DNA of 64,000 nt from Tetrahymena thermophila SB210 (taxonomy: Eukaryota; Ciliophora; Oligohymenophorea; Hymenostomatida; Tetrahymenidae). The notes beneath the pieces were generated by a model. That model saw only the letters and a list, made by a program, of their open reading frames with translations. It was not told where the DNA came from and made no database searches. Numbering within the stretch: position 1 is the first letter of the stretch; each line of letters begins with the position of its first letter. Positions 38,165 to 50,892 of the stretch are shown here, in pieces. The position numbers and the translations under genes were made by a program. The stretch is taken from the NCBI RefSeq assembly GCF_000189635.1, contig NW_002476319.1, positions 620,001-684,000 on the forward strand, read 5' to 3'.

Positions 38165-41100
38165 ATGATTTATCAAAATCCAGATGAAAACAAAGAAAAA
38201 ACTATGGAACGAATTTAAAACGAATAAAGTGCTAGCTTAAATGAATTAGATAGCCAACCTTTTAACTCTAAATTTGATATCACTTTAAACAAAAGAAATA
38301 GGAAAAAGCTTAACTATAAAGCTTAAGAATTCCCTTCTTAAAATTTAAGCAAATAGGATGAGGAAAAATGTGATTTAAACTAAAATATTTTAGAAGGCCA
38401 TGGCAGTGAATATACCATGATAAGCATGGAATAAGACATTACACACAATAAAAGGCTTAAAAAGAAAAATAGCGAAGTGAATGGGAGTGAATCTCTATCG
38501 GAAATCCAAGCAAAATCAAATGAAATAAGTTTTGAATATAATTAAGATGGTTCTCTTTATCAACAAAGCAGTGAAGTAACTGATTCTAATATATCAAAAG
38601 AAGATGAATTTGAAAATATAGGAAAAGTAAGCACTTCCAGATAAACAAACAGATCTTTTTTCTTCAACAGCAGTGTTTCTTAGCATAGAATTTTATCAAA
38701 GCAGCTTGAAAGAATGAAATCTAAGTGCTCCTTAAATCTGCAGCTAAATAAGTTAGAATCTAAACAAGATAGCTAAGAAGATGAAGAAAATGAAGTGGAA
38801 GAAGATGAAGACGATGAAGAAGTCGAATATGAAGATGAAGAAGATGACAGCAGCAAACTTAATTATTAAAAAATAGATAACGATTTATAATAAAAAAGCT
38901 GGAAAAAAAGATTGGCAAACGATTATTTAATATTGGAAATATTAGGAAACGGTGGATAAGGAAAAGTGGCAACATTTCTTGATAAAAACAATAACAATAT
39001 TATAGCATTAAAAGAATTTGCAAGGATATAAGAGTTTGACAGAGAGTCTAAGATTTATAAATTTTTATAAGAGCATACTGGACTTCACGACTATATCAAC
39101 TTGATGCTTGATGAAGACAGGAGCTAGAGATAAATAAAAATGCAAATGGGTTGCTGTAATCTCTATGAGATGTACATTCATATGAAAAACTATAATACTT
39201 CGTTTCCTAAAAACTAGATATGTTGGGAACAAGACCACCTAATTAAAATATTTAGATAACTAATTCATGGCCTTATAGCATTTAGACGAAACAAATTCTT
39301 TCATGGTGATATAAAGCCTCATAATTTAATGCTCTTCTCAGTAGAAAATGTATTTAATCACTATATGGTTAAATATATTGACTTGGGAGCTGCTGGATTC
39401 GAAGAAAAAGAGTACTATGAATTTTATTCTGATTAGTTTTATCACCCTGAATATTTGGATATGATTGTAATGAAAGAGTATGTACTCAGCGAAGTAGAAG
39501 TTAATATTTGTGAAATATTCGCAATCATCCGTTCAATTTGGATTATAATATGCTTCGAAAGAGAAGATGTTAATAACTTTAAATAATATCCTGAACTTGA
39601 TTTTGGAATAGAATTTATTAAATCAAAATATCCAAGACTTGCTTCACTTATGCAAAAAGTAGTTGACTTCAAAGGAGATTTAGATTTGATTGAAAAAACT
39701 ATTAACGAAGATTAGTGTAATATTAAATTTATTCTTTTATATTTAAATATATAAATAAATCAGTTTAATCATACTTAAATTACGAGGGTAAGCAATATTA
39801 GAAAGCTCCTCAAATAAATAAATAAATTATTTGTTAAAAAAATTTTTAATTTTATATAATTTCACAAAAAAGAACAAATAAACAATTTTGATGAAAAAAT
39901 AATTCAATTTTTTATTTATTATGAATAAAAATATTTAATTGTTTTTATAAAAATAAATAGTAAATGAATCTATTATCAATCCATTGAATAGCTTGTGTTT
40001 GATTGACCCTTTTAAGATAGATGAATATAAACAAAAATACTGCCACTTTGATATTACATAGAATTATTTAAAATTAAGTGACTAAATGAAGGAGTTAATT
40101 TAGAATATTATTTAAATGAAGAAAGAAAAATTTATAAATGAGTAAAGTGAAGACTAACTTTAAGAACTTTTTGAAATTTTATACAGTTTGGGATAAGATC
40201 AGAGAGCTCTTGAAATATTTCATAAATTGGAGTCTTCATACGAGAGATAATTTAAGGTATTATTGGGTGAAGAAAAAGGCAAATTAGATAATAAACAACT
40301 TTCAGAAGAAAATGTTTATACAAAAGTAAGGGTCATAAAAGAGAGTATAATATTGTTAAATGAAAAGGGTGAACTTGATAAAGCTATTTTTTGGAATAAA
40401 AAGCTTTTAAATTTATTTTCTTCTACTAAATGGAGGAACAATAGAGAGGCTATTTTAGCTACTATTTAGTATTCTATTTTATTAAATACTAAGGGTGATG
40501 TGATGTCATCTCTATAAATGTCAAAAGATGCCAGAAATAAGTACAAAGAAATGGTTTTTGAGTAAGTTCAATAAAATAAAGAAACCTTTAAGATTTAGCT
40601 TCAAAGAGACTCTCTGTATGGCTATATTTGCTAAGTCATTGGGAGACTTTATGTAGAAATTAATTCCTATAGCAATGGTCTTAAATATTTAAAATAGGCT
40701 TTACAAATTTTTGAATGCTTAAAAAAAGAAAATTTAAATTAGAATAGCTAAACTAATCTAAATGAGAGTGAAATAGAATTCGAAGACTTAAATAATATGA
40801 TTTAGCTAACTCTCATTAAGCTTTCTCAAGCAAGTCTCTTTTTAAGGCATAATAATAAAGCACTAGAGTATATAGATGCAGCTATTTAGAAAGGTAAGTA
40901 AATGTATGGAGAAAGACTGAATAAGCAGCTTGCTTCATGCTTGAACATTAAGTCTCATATTTTGAAACAGTAAAACTAAGATTTGTAGGCCTTAGAGCTT
41001 CAAAACAAATGTTTGGAGATTAGATTAAAAATACATAACCAAGTTGACCACAGGTTTATTTCAAATAGTTTGAACTCGATATCTCTTCTAGAAAGTAAAA

Positions 41101-42539
41101 TTGGTTTCCACGAATAAGCACTTTAAAATTAAGAATAATGCTATTAAATGAGATTAAGACTTTATCAAAAAAACAATCCTTTTCATAATTAAATTATTTC
41201 TTGTTTAAGAAACTTTGGTATTATTTATTTGAAAAAAGGAGATTATGAAAAATCAGAATCTTACTTTCTTTAAGCTCTTGAACTTGCTGATAAAAGCAAT
41301 GACTTATTCTCAAAAATGAACAGTCTTAAAATGTTAGAAAAATATTATAAACAAGTTCATCAAATTGAAAACTATAAAAAATATTAAAATCTTAGAATTT
41401 AAACAAAACTATAGATACTAGAAGTGAAAAAGAATATGTAGATTCAAAAGGAATATCAAAATTCAATTAATTAATCAAGGAGAAAAATGAGTTCCTAAAC
41501 AGAAATAGTTGTAAGTAGTCCTATTAGCTAACACTAACAGGCTAGCGATGAAGAAAATGGAAACAATAGTGCTGAAAGCAAGAAATTAAGAAAATCTGCT
41601 TAAAAAAAGCAATAAAAAGGATAATCAAACTTAGATTCGTCTTAATTAACTTCCTAAGATTAAATTTAGCTTACTAAATCCTACCCAATAGAAATAACAT
41701 AGTCAATAATAATCAATAAAGCTATTGATAAAAAATAGAAAAATTAAACTAAATCTTTTGCTAAAGTAAAATCCCCAACTTCTTCTAATGGTGAAATATA
41801 AGCTGAAAAAGCTCCAAAACCTAGACCAAAATATAAGAAGAAAACTAGAAATATTTAGTTAAATTCAATAATCATAGAAGAAAGTGTATAAGAGATCAAA
41901 GAAGAATCAAATGAAAAAGCTGGATTTTCTTAATTACTTGAAAGTTAGCCAATAAAAGATTAGCAACTAGAAAAGCAAAACTATAAAAAAAATGATGGAA
42001 AAAGGCATCCAAAGAAAAAAAATAATAAGTCTTAATCTGAAATAGGAGAAATACCAATCTAAGATGATGACAATAATAATAACAATAACACAATTTCTTT
42101 GAAAAATAAAATTTAAAAATAATATGTTGAAGACCCAAACGATATTTTTAAAGACACATAAAAAATAGCCAAAAATAGATTAGATAACTTATCAGAAATT
42201 GATATTGATAAAAACTAAAAATCGTTGCATACTACATTTTAGAGAGGCAAAACAAAATCTTACCAAGAATAAACTCCTTGTGATGATAATCAGAAACCTG
42301 CCTATTAGAATTAAAAGCCTACAAATAATAATAACAGCAACAAAGGCACTAATAACCTATTATAAAGTAATGATAAAAAGTATAATAAGTATAAAGGAAA
42401 TAAGTATCAAAAGGGAAAGAACAGCAATCTCAACAAGAGTAATAAAGACCTTTACCAAGAATAAGAGTATATTGAGGTAATATAAACCGAATCTAAGTAA
42501 TAACCAAAATAAGAATCATTTGAAGAAAAAAAATGTTGA
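38165..42539 (+). CDS. Acidic protein kinase with long TPR/disordered C-terminus, 1376 aa, 2 exons
   Basis: Exon 1 38165-39716, intron 39717-39960 (244 nt, GTAATA...AAATAG), exon 2 39961-42539. Residues 1-230 are disordered and end in a dense Asp/Glu block. The kinase domain follows: LGNGGQGKV (from ~260), IALKEF with K283, HGDIKPHNLM (H380, D382; Gly replaces the HRD Arg), IDLGAAG (D406; DLG replaces DFG) and HPEY in place of APE. The key Lys and Asp residues remain. Exon 2 encodes helical TPR-like repeats (for example NFGIIYLKKGDYEKSESYFL), then a long Lys/Gln/Asn-rich tail. The exon joint is phase-perfect and reproduces the kinase-TPR layout of the 20079 gene. The alternative is two genes: kinase ending at TGA 39965-39967 and a TPR gene starting at ATG 39921. 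Substrate unknown. Confidence 0.75.
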
Positions 42540-43298
42540 TTTATTTTATTTTATTTTATTTTAAATTTTATGTATTTCTATTTTATTTTCATTGTTTATA
42601 TTTACATTTTTACCCACATCGATTTTTAATATGTCTTATCTTCGTTTGTTTATATAGCATAATTTACTTGGCGATACTTAATATTTAGCAGGTATAAATA
42701 AAGTATTTAAGATTTTTTAGTAAAATAATTAAAAAAATATTTATTTTCGATTTATTTTATATGAAAATGTCAAAATATTTAAAACGATTGGTTAATGAAT
42801 TTTTTTAATTAATTCAATCATTTTATTTTGTTCATAAACAAATACAAATATTAATTGAAGGTTTTTTATTAAACTTGAGAGAATCAATTCTTAACGAAAT
42901 ACTTTTATCTCAAAATTTTAATTTATTTTTCAGCTTTAGAAATAATTTGATTCAAAAAGTTGAAATTTAGATTTTATGAAACAATTGCTTTGATTCAACG
43001 CTGAAATTTAGATATTAGTTATGATTGATCAAAATTCTACACCAAATTATATAGTTTCAAATACTCATAATATATTGGTATGTTTCTTTGCATGTATGTA
43101 ATTATATTGTAATTAATTTATGATCAGAAATAAATAAAAAATATTCTAAACAATTTAATTTATTAATTAATTAATTTGTCTATGATAATTAATAAAATTA
43201 ATATTCCCGCATTTAAGTAAATATCAAAAATTATTAGATATTATTCTTGATAATAAATTCAAATAATTTTATATAAAATTAGTAAGTTAGCCACTAAT
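42540..43298. other. AT-rich intergenic spacer
   Basis: Separates tandem plus-strand genes. It starts with TTTTA repeats just after the stop. No exon was recognised. Confidence 0.6.
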
Positions 43299-45651
43299 AT
43301 GTTGCTATCTTGTTTTTGTGAAAAAGAAATCAACTGCAGCTAGTCTGATAAGGATTTGATTACTCATATTTCTAACTGCAAGAAATTTCAAGAAGAGAGC
43401 CCTTTAGCTAAAGAATTTAATGATATTCCAATAAACGAACTTGAATTAGAACCACTTTATATCTTAAGGGGTGAACTATTGGGATATTTGGTGAAACTTG
43501 AATAAGTTATAATGGAAAGTAATATTTGTTTAGTCACATATTTTATTTAATAAAATATAAAAAAGAAAAAGGAAATTTAAAGTAAAGCATTGATGCATTA
43601 ATTAACGGTAAATATTAACTATCTATGAATGGTAGCAATCAGAAATAAGATAAATAATAATAGCTGTAGTAGTAATCAGATTCATAAAAGACTAATGAAA
43701 AAATAATAGTTTAAAGAAGGATGGAAGTAATTAATGAGAGTGAAGAAATTAAAAAAACTATCAAAAAACCTCTTAAGCAAAAATAAGAATTTGATTATTT
43801 CGAAGAATCTGATTTAGAAGATGATGGCAAAGCTAATCAAAAGCAAAACAAAAATGGTAACCCTGAAAATAAAAAAAAAGATATTTCAGATTACTATGAG
43901 AATTCCTAACCAGAATAGTTAGATTTAGCTACTATTTATGCAACTGATTAAACAACTTGTAATGGCTGCAAACAGAAATTTGATAGTAATTTCGATTGTG
44001 ATAAATTTTGGTTCTTAAATAATTGCTTGGATGTATTTTGTAAAAAATGCTTGTTAAAGTAAATAAATGAGGAATATATTCCAAATAAAGGTCAGATTAA
44101 ATGCAAACTTTGTAAATCAAAGTTCGAAAAAGAGGATTTCGAAAATATTTTAGGTAAAGAAAAATACGATAAACTAGATACTCAAGTACTAGAGTTAGGA
44201 TGTGACATAGTAGTTTGTATTAAGTGTAATTAAAAATTTGACTTCCAAAAGGGAGATCCCAATTCTCTTGTAAACAATAAAGATGGAAAACAATTGGATA
44301 AAAAACTACTACAGCATTATTCAGAAAACAGATTTGTTTGTTAAAACGCAGCATGTAAAACTGAATAATGTAGAAGCTGTAAATCTGTTCCTTATCACTT
44401 AGGCTATGAATGCTCTGACTTCTAAAAATTCTAAGAATCCAAGTATTAATTTATTTAGAAAAAAAATAAATATATTTTAGCTAAACTGATTATAAATTAT
44501 TAATAGGAGATGCAGGTACTGTAACGAACAGTTATAAGGTAAACCAAGGAATGAAAAAGCATTTTAAGATATTTGCAATTCGAAAGAGTGCTCCTTAAAA
44601 CAAAAAAATGCATGCAATTAAATCCTTAACGTAAATTGATTATTTATTTCATGTTGGAAAATTTAATTTTTAAAATAAAAGTGTGGCCATCCTTGCTGTG
44701 GTATCAAGAATGAGCTGAAGTGTCCACCTTGCCTCTTTGAAAAATGTGCCTAAGATAATGAAAGTTTAAAAGGGGTCACTGGTGAGGAATACTGCAATAT
44801 ATGTTTTATTGAAGGGTTGATTAATGCACCTGTTATGAGATCAAAGTGTGGACACATTTTCCATTATAGCTGTCTGAAAAAAAGGCTTGAAGTTAAATGG
44901 CTATCGCCTAGAATTGTATTTAATTTTTGTTTATGTCCTTTATGCAAACAGTGGATGGAATTAGCACCAGATTCAGATCTATATGATATGCTAGAGGAAA
45001 ATAGAAAGCTATTCAATACAATAAAAGATAAAGTAAAATAATTAAAAAATTAATTATGAAATTTAATTTATCATTTTTGAAAGGCAATAAAAAGACTTAA
45101 GCACGAAGGAAGAGAGAAAGATGAAAAGTTGGCAAAAAAAGATAGTCCGTATTTTGAAAAACCAGTTGAATATGCTATGGCTATTTATTCGTATTATATG
45201 TGCTATAAATGTAAAGCACCATATTTTGGAGGTCTGAAAGACTGTGAAAGAGCTCTAAATGATGATAAAAAAGATTTTTAACCTAAAGATTTAATATGCC
45301 CAAACTGTTGTGAAATTCCTGTAGAGAAATGTAAGTAGCATGGCACTGAATTCATAGAATTTAAATGCAGATATTGCTGTTCTATAGCTGTCTGGTTTTG
45401 TTTGTAATAAATTTTTTCATTAAAAAAATTATTTATAGTTTTACAATAAATTAATTAGTGGAACTACTCATTTTTGTGAACCGTGTCATAATAATGTAAG
45501 TAATTTACAACGAATGAAACCAAAAGATTATCCTATTTGCAAAGGGAAAAAAGGGTGTCCATTTTAAGGAGAGCATAATCCAAATGGGCAAGAAACACCC
45601 TTAGGATGCTCAATTTGTAGAAACATTAAGCAATCAGCTTCAGAATTTTGA
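43299..45651 (+). CDS. RING-Cys-relay (MYCBP2/PHR-type) E3 ubiquitin ligase with RBR-like module, 694 aa, 6 exons
   Basis: Exons 43299-43518, 43566-44442, 44507-44630, 44682-45032, 45084-45403 and 45459-45651. The C-terminal half follows the catalytic end of human MYCBP2: RING from C445 (EYCNICF, CGHIFHYSC, CPLCKQW), linker (IKRLKHEG), then the tandem-cysteine domain (YAMAIYSYYMCYKCKAPYFG; CRYCCSIAVWFCFGTTHFC; LGCSICRN). The relay residues align: C578 for upstream C4520, C630 for C4572, F631, F636 and H641 for F4573, F4578 and H4583; the C578-C630 spacing is 52, as in MYCBP2. RCR ligases pass ubiquitin between two cysteines and esterify Thr/Ser (known for MYCBP2). Upstream, residues ~205-390 hold an RBR-like RING/IBR pair (CNGCKQKF, CKKC, CKLCKSKF, CRSCKSVPYHLGYEC). 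MYCBP2 itself is ~4,600 aa; this is a compact version. Confidence 0.9.
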
Positions 45652-46113
45652 ATAACTAAAAATACTATGTTTGTTTTTTTTGTGTATTTATTTATATATA
45701 AATAAAACATTTTTATAAGAATATTAGTTGTACAAATAAAATAAATATTCTTAAACATATTGAAATAATAAATTTTTGAAAAACATTTCACAATATTGAA
45801 GAAACAAGCCTAAAAATGCAAACAAAAAAATAAACATCCTACTACTTTTGAGTAGTTTGCTTTAGTTTTTTGAGAAAACAAATTTATAAATTACATATTT
45901 TGAAGTAAAATGTTAGAATATTAATTAACATTGCAAATTAAAGAAATACTTTTTATAGACATATAAAATATTTAATCCATTAATTGTGCTTGATATACTT
46001 TTTTTTCAACTAAAGATTGTAGAAATAACTCCTATTTTTTCATAATTTTATTTTAAAAAAACATTTTTGAATACAATATTTATTTTTTTGTTTTTAGCTT
46101 ATTTTATCATCAA
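45652..46113. other. Convergent 3' spacer
   Basis: Lies between the 3' ends of the E3 ligase and the SOSS-B-like gene. AT-rich, with no exon recognised. Confidence 0.6.
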
Positions 46114-46716
46114 TCAATTCATATTATTATTCTATTTTGAAGCCAAATATTCAGACCAATTTTGATCACTAATATTTGGTTTTGTCTTAAAATCGAAAAA
46201 GTAATCAGAAAGCTACTTTAATATCCCTTATTTTCCTTATAATTATTAATAAATACTTACATTTATTAGTTAAGAAATTGAGTAAAAAAATACCTTAATA
46301 TAGAATAAGTCTATCTTTGTACATGGTTGCATATGCGTTTTATGTGTAGCATGTGTTGCTTTCTTATATAAAAGTACCGTCTAGTATAATAAAAATCAAT
46401 TAAATACAAAACTAAAATTTTGAATGCGAATAAATTTACAATCGTCAAAGACATTCATTTAAATACATCCTGTAGAATCTGCTATTATCATTGGAGTCAT
46501 TATCGTTCCTTGCTTTGTTTTTATAGGAGGACTCTTTGAAAGGACTATAAATTTCAATTCTATGTTTTTATCGAATGGTTTTATATTTTTTATTTGATGA
46601 GAAGGTTGTCTGTTAATCAGTGAATCTAAATGCTATGTGTTAATCCGCTTAGGCTCGTTTTAATTTTAAGTTTATTTTTACTGATACTACCTATATTCAA
46701 TTCTATCTTCGTACAT
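46114..46716 (-). CDS. SOSS-B/NABP (hSSB)-like single-stranded DNA-binding protein, 161 aa, 3 exons
   Basis: Minus strand, exons 46716-46440, 46380-46294 and 46235-46114, GT/AG and phase-consistent. After a ~45-residue basic Gln-rich N-terminus comes one OB fold: IKPFDKNIELKFIVLSKSP, TKQGTIMTPMIIADSTGCIQ, MNVFDDYGTFI and LILYQGKQGILKQL, ending IGxxx-like YFFDFKTKPNISD. The order and wording (IKPG...FIVL, VADxTGxIxxxVWDD, LTLYxGRxGxLxKIGEF, then a short acidic/Pro tail) match the NABP1/2 (hSSB1/2, SOSS-B) family, which binds ssDNA in double-strand-break repair and works with INTS3 at transcription sites. The length is near the conserved core of the family (~200). It could alternatively be another single-OB replication-factor relative. 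Confidence 0.8.
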
Positions 46717-47070
46717 TTTTAGTATTTTAATTTTGAATTTGTTAAGTTTACAAGTAGAATGAAAAAAATCACAACAAAATGCTAAATTTTTAATAATTCT
46801 ATCAATCAATTTTTTGTTTTAAAAAAGAATCAAATCAAAGAATTTTATGTTTTAATTATTATATTGAATATGTATGTTCTAAATTAACTATCTATCTATC
46901 TATTTATGAGTTTTTAAAAATTTTTGAAATTATAACTATTTAGAGATTAAAAATTACTTGATATTTGTTTACTGAAACCTAATTCAAATAAAGATATTTA
47001 TTTGCAGATAACTTAAATAAAAAGTAATTGATTAAGTAGAGTAAAATACACGCAACTTTTAACCATTAAA
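46717..47070. other. Divergent intergenic spacer
   Basis: About 350 bp between divergent start codons, so both promoters must be compact. Contains a short CTAT repeat run near 46891-46903. Confidence 0.6.
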
Positions 47071-50000
47071 ATGAAATAGAATGACAAGGAATAGCTATAA
47101 GGAAATCACTAAGAATTCAAAAAATTTAGTTATTGTGCCTGTTTTTGGGAATACTTTAAAAATTTTATTGGTTTTTTGTTGAAAATGATCATATATTATG
47201 GAAGTATTGTTGCAGATATTTACTTGTGTATACAGTATTGGAATCAAGGCAAGCACTTCTTTGGTGTCTTAACTGGGTTTATGATTATTTGCCATATCTA
47301 CAAAACTTATGAAATATATGTTAATGAGCATAGACTCTATGGTTTAAAGGCTTTCTTTGAATTTTTAGGATTTGGATAGCTACTAAGATATTGGTTTTAG
47401 CCATGGTATATGGTTGATGCTATGCAGATTTAAACATATTAGGGAATAATGGAGGCTGCTCCAAGTTTTATGATAAATATTCTATCTATATTTTATGAAA
47501 ATAAGCCATTAGTATGGAATGTTAGTAATGACACTTACTAATAAGCTCAAGTTATATCTTTCTCTTTGAGCATAGTGTGCTTATTTTATTCTAATTACTG
47601 CTACTTTTATATAAGATATGAAGATTTCAAATAGTAAGCAAATTAAATTTTCATTCGATTTTTTTTTAATTCAAAACATATTAAATTGATAATTTATTAT
47701 TTAATAGAGCAGGCTAAAAAATGAAAGCCTTGTTTGCCGTTTTTAATTTTGGAGAATATACAGCTAGAGTATGTTCTTGGGGTCTTGCTGCATATTATGG
47801 AGGTTAGATTTTTGTTTGGACTATAATAGGAGTTGATTTATTATTTGCAATAATTGCCTCTTGTTTTAAGTTATCTGATCATAAATTAGTACCTTTTTAC
47901 GATTATGTGTTTTGCTTTCGAATGTATGATTGCTACTTGTTTTATGGTAACTAATTTGATAGCAGAAATTATGTAAATTTAAAGGAGTTTGAAAGATTCG
48001 GAGTTTAGCTTGCTGTTATCATCTTTGTCATATATTAGTTAAGCACAAATAACAACGAACCCGTTTTTTTTTATGCTATGCTTTATGTCTGTGTCATAGG
48101 GTTTATAATAAACTTTATTTACAACGTAAATAGATTGCTTTACAAAAAAGATGATGAGAGTGAAATCATCAAAACATATAAAAGAATGATTGAGAATTTA
48201 GAATAAGATAAAGTAGAGTTAAATCTTAAAATAAGGCATATTGTTCCATAGCAGTAGAAAGATGAAGAAAACAAGGCAACTCTTTTAAAATTAGATGAAG
48301 AAAATACACAGATGAAAGAAAATTTAAACACTCAGATTTAAGAACTCTAATAGCAGGTTTATTTTTATTAATTTAAAAAAATAATTTCTATTATTATATT
48401 TATGTTAAATAGATGCAATAATTAGATGAAAAATTAAAATAAGAAGAGAGTGCTAAAAAAGAAATAGAATAGCATAATGCTAAGCTTTTATAAATAAAGT
48501 TGTAATTAGAGGAAGATATTAAGAGTCAAAATAAAAAGATAGAAGAGCTAACAAAGAGCCTATAAAATGAACAAAAAACATCAGAAAACTTGAGAGGAGA
48601 CAAAGCAATATTTTAACAGCATTTGGCTGAGTAACTTGAAAATAAAATTATTTATTTAATTTAAGCTATTAACATAAATTATTAAGGGAAAGGAAACAAA
48701 ACGATGAACTTAAAAGAATAAATTTCTATTTGCAAAACGAGTAGGAAATTCCTCCGTTTTATGCAGAAAATATGCAAAAACAGCTCGATTAAATAAAAAA
48801 ATAAAATAGAGAAGCAGAAGAAAGATGGAAATAACTAGAGTAAATGTATTAAAAAAGAGAAAATGAGTTGAAAGAACAACTTTATAAGCAAGCAAACCAT
48901 GATATTGAAATTAATAGTTATTCTAGTGCTACACATTCTTTCAAAAAGTAAAACGAAGCTATAGCATAAAAATTAAGAGAAAAAGAAGCTTAACTTGTAG
49001 TGTGTTAAAACGAAATAAAAGAACTGAGAGATGAAGTGAAAAAGTTAAAATAAATAAACCAAAATTTAAATGACAAACTTCAAATAGAAGAGAAATTGAC
49101 TAATTAGCAAGAAATTGAAATGAAACTACTCAAAGAGTACAATCCAGAAGAATACTCCCAGAATTAACACTAAAATCTAAGTTTAACCTATTTAGCAACA
49201 GGTTCTGTTACCATAAACAAATTTGAAGACTACAAACTTTGTCAAAGAGATACAAACAGAATAGTCTTTAATAATTTTATAAACATGAATTTAATTGAAA
49301 AAATAAATCAAACTGTAAAGTTTCCTTACTACTTTTAGTTCAACTTTTCTAAAAAGTAAATATAAATGAAATATTTTTGATTTAATTTTGATTTTAAATT
49401 TAATTTTCATTTTTTAAATATTTTTTGTTCCATCTTAATTATTAAATCTTAAATTTTATCAATTATTAAATAAATAAATAGATCAAGTTTATTCAACACA
49501 GGATAAAATTATTAAAATGAATTATTTATATTTAGCACTTTAGCTACAAAAAATTACCCTCAAGCACTAAAGGTGATGTCTATTTTAGCATCTAAGTAAA
49601 TATGATTAATTGAGAATATTTGACATATAGACATTTAATTAAATTAGTTGGGTGAATGTTACATCAGAATCTTTCCAAAGTATTTTTAAAATCATAAAAA
49701 ACTGCACTTCATTAAAGGTTTTAGAGCTTAATCTTGAAAAGTAAGATTTAAACATAAAAGTAATTGAAAAATATATTTAAGTTATTATAAAAAAATAATT
49801 TTTAGCTGGGAAACTACATCTGAAGAAGTTAAAGTAAATGGATTTTGTTCAATATTTACATAAATAGTAGCTTGTGAGTATTTACTAGTACTTCATTTAA
49901 ATCTTTCAGGGTAAAATTAATTTTATTTATGCAATAAAAATAAAAATATTTTATTAGCCTAGGAAATTTAAATCAAGACATTTGGGATTCTTTGAGTTAG

Positions 50001-50892
50001 TGTTTATCAGTTCATAGAAGATTAGGTGAATTATCCTTAGATTTATCTAAGTAAATTTAAAACTATTTACAATTATTTGTTTTTAGATAATTTTTAATTT
50101 TATTTAATTTATTTTCTTAAATAAATAAATTAAAGGAGAGGTTCATAGCAAAATGGTATTCGTCCTCAGGAGTTTGATTCTTTATGCTCTTCGATTTCAA
50201 AGTTGATTCAGTTAGAGAACTTATCTTTCAATTTTTCAGAGTAAACATTTTCTTTTTGTATTAATTTCTTTATTAAATAAAATATTTTTTTTATTAAAGG
50301 TGGAGAGACAATCAATTAAATGTTAATAATGTTAAAAACTTTGGTTAAATGTTAAAGTAGTTACCAAGGCTAAGATATTTTAGGCTTAATTTAAAATAGT
50401 AAATTCATTAATATTTGTGTTTATTATCTAATTTAAATGATTTTTATATTTAATTTTAACAAAAGCTATTCAAACTACAACATCGAAGAGAATTTTTTTA
50501 ATGATTTAATTGGTGACCTAATAAAATAAAAAAATAATAAATTATAAAACTTTAGTTTAACTTTAGATGGGTAATAAAATTTTATTTAAAAGTTTAGGAA
50601 TATAAAACATATTATTTAAATTTAGTTTCAATGAATATAAGTCAGAGTTAAATGATGGGCTTTTATAAAGTTTGCTCAAACTATTTTAGGAGAGAAACAG
50701 CAAAATAAATCAAATAATAATTTCAGCAGATTAGTAAATTAAATTAACTATTTGAATAGATTAAATAAATACTTAAATTCTATAAATAACTTAAAAAGCA
50801 TCAAAAACTGTAGTCCTAACATCATATCATTTCTCAGAAGAGAATTAAACATACTGTGTTAATACTTAAGCATAAATTATTAAATATATTGA
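47071..50892 (+). CDS. XK-related membrane domain fused to coiled coil and leucine-rich repeats, 1004 aa, 13 exons
   Basis: Exons 47071-47633, 47708-48356, 48413-48630, 48687-49355, 49482-49595, 49648-49740, 49806-49910, 49958-50050, 50136-50240, 50300-50398, 50466-50570, 50626-50733 and 50799-50892, all phase-consistent. Residues ~30-330 are multi-pass hydrophobic with XK/XKR-like features: KMIIYYGSIVADIYLCIQYW, then GQLLRYW...Q and EAAPSFMINILSIFYENK, like the EAxPQ-L-LQ block of XK-related proteins. Several XKR proteins scramble phospholipids between leaflets (family knowledge). Residues ~335-640 form a Lys/Glu/Gln coiled coil. From ~700 there are RNase-inhibitor-type LRRs (for example CTSLKVLELNLEN), one per exon, all phase 2. 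The whole is probably a membrane protein with a large cytosolic interaction tail. The XKR call is from motif wording only. Confidence 0.8.
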
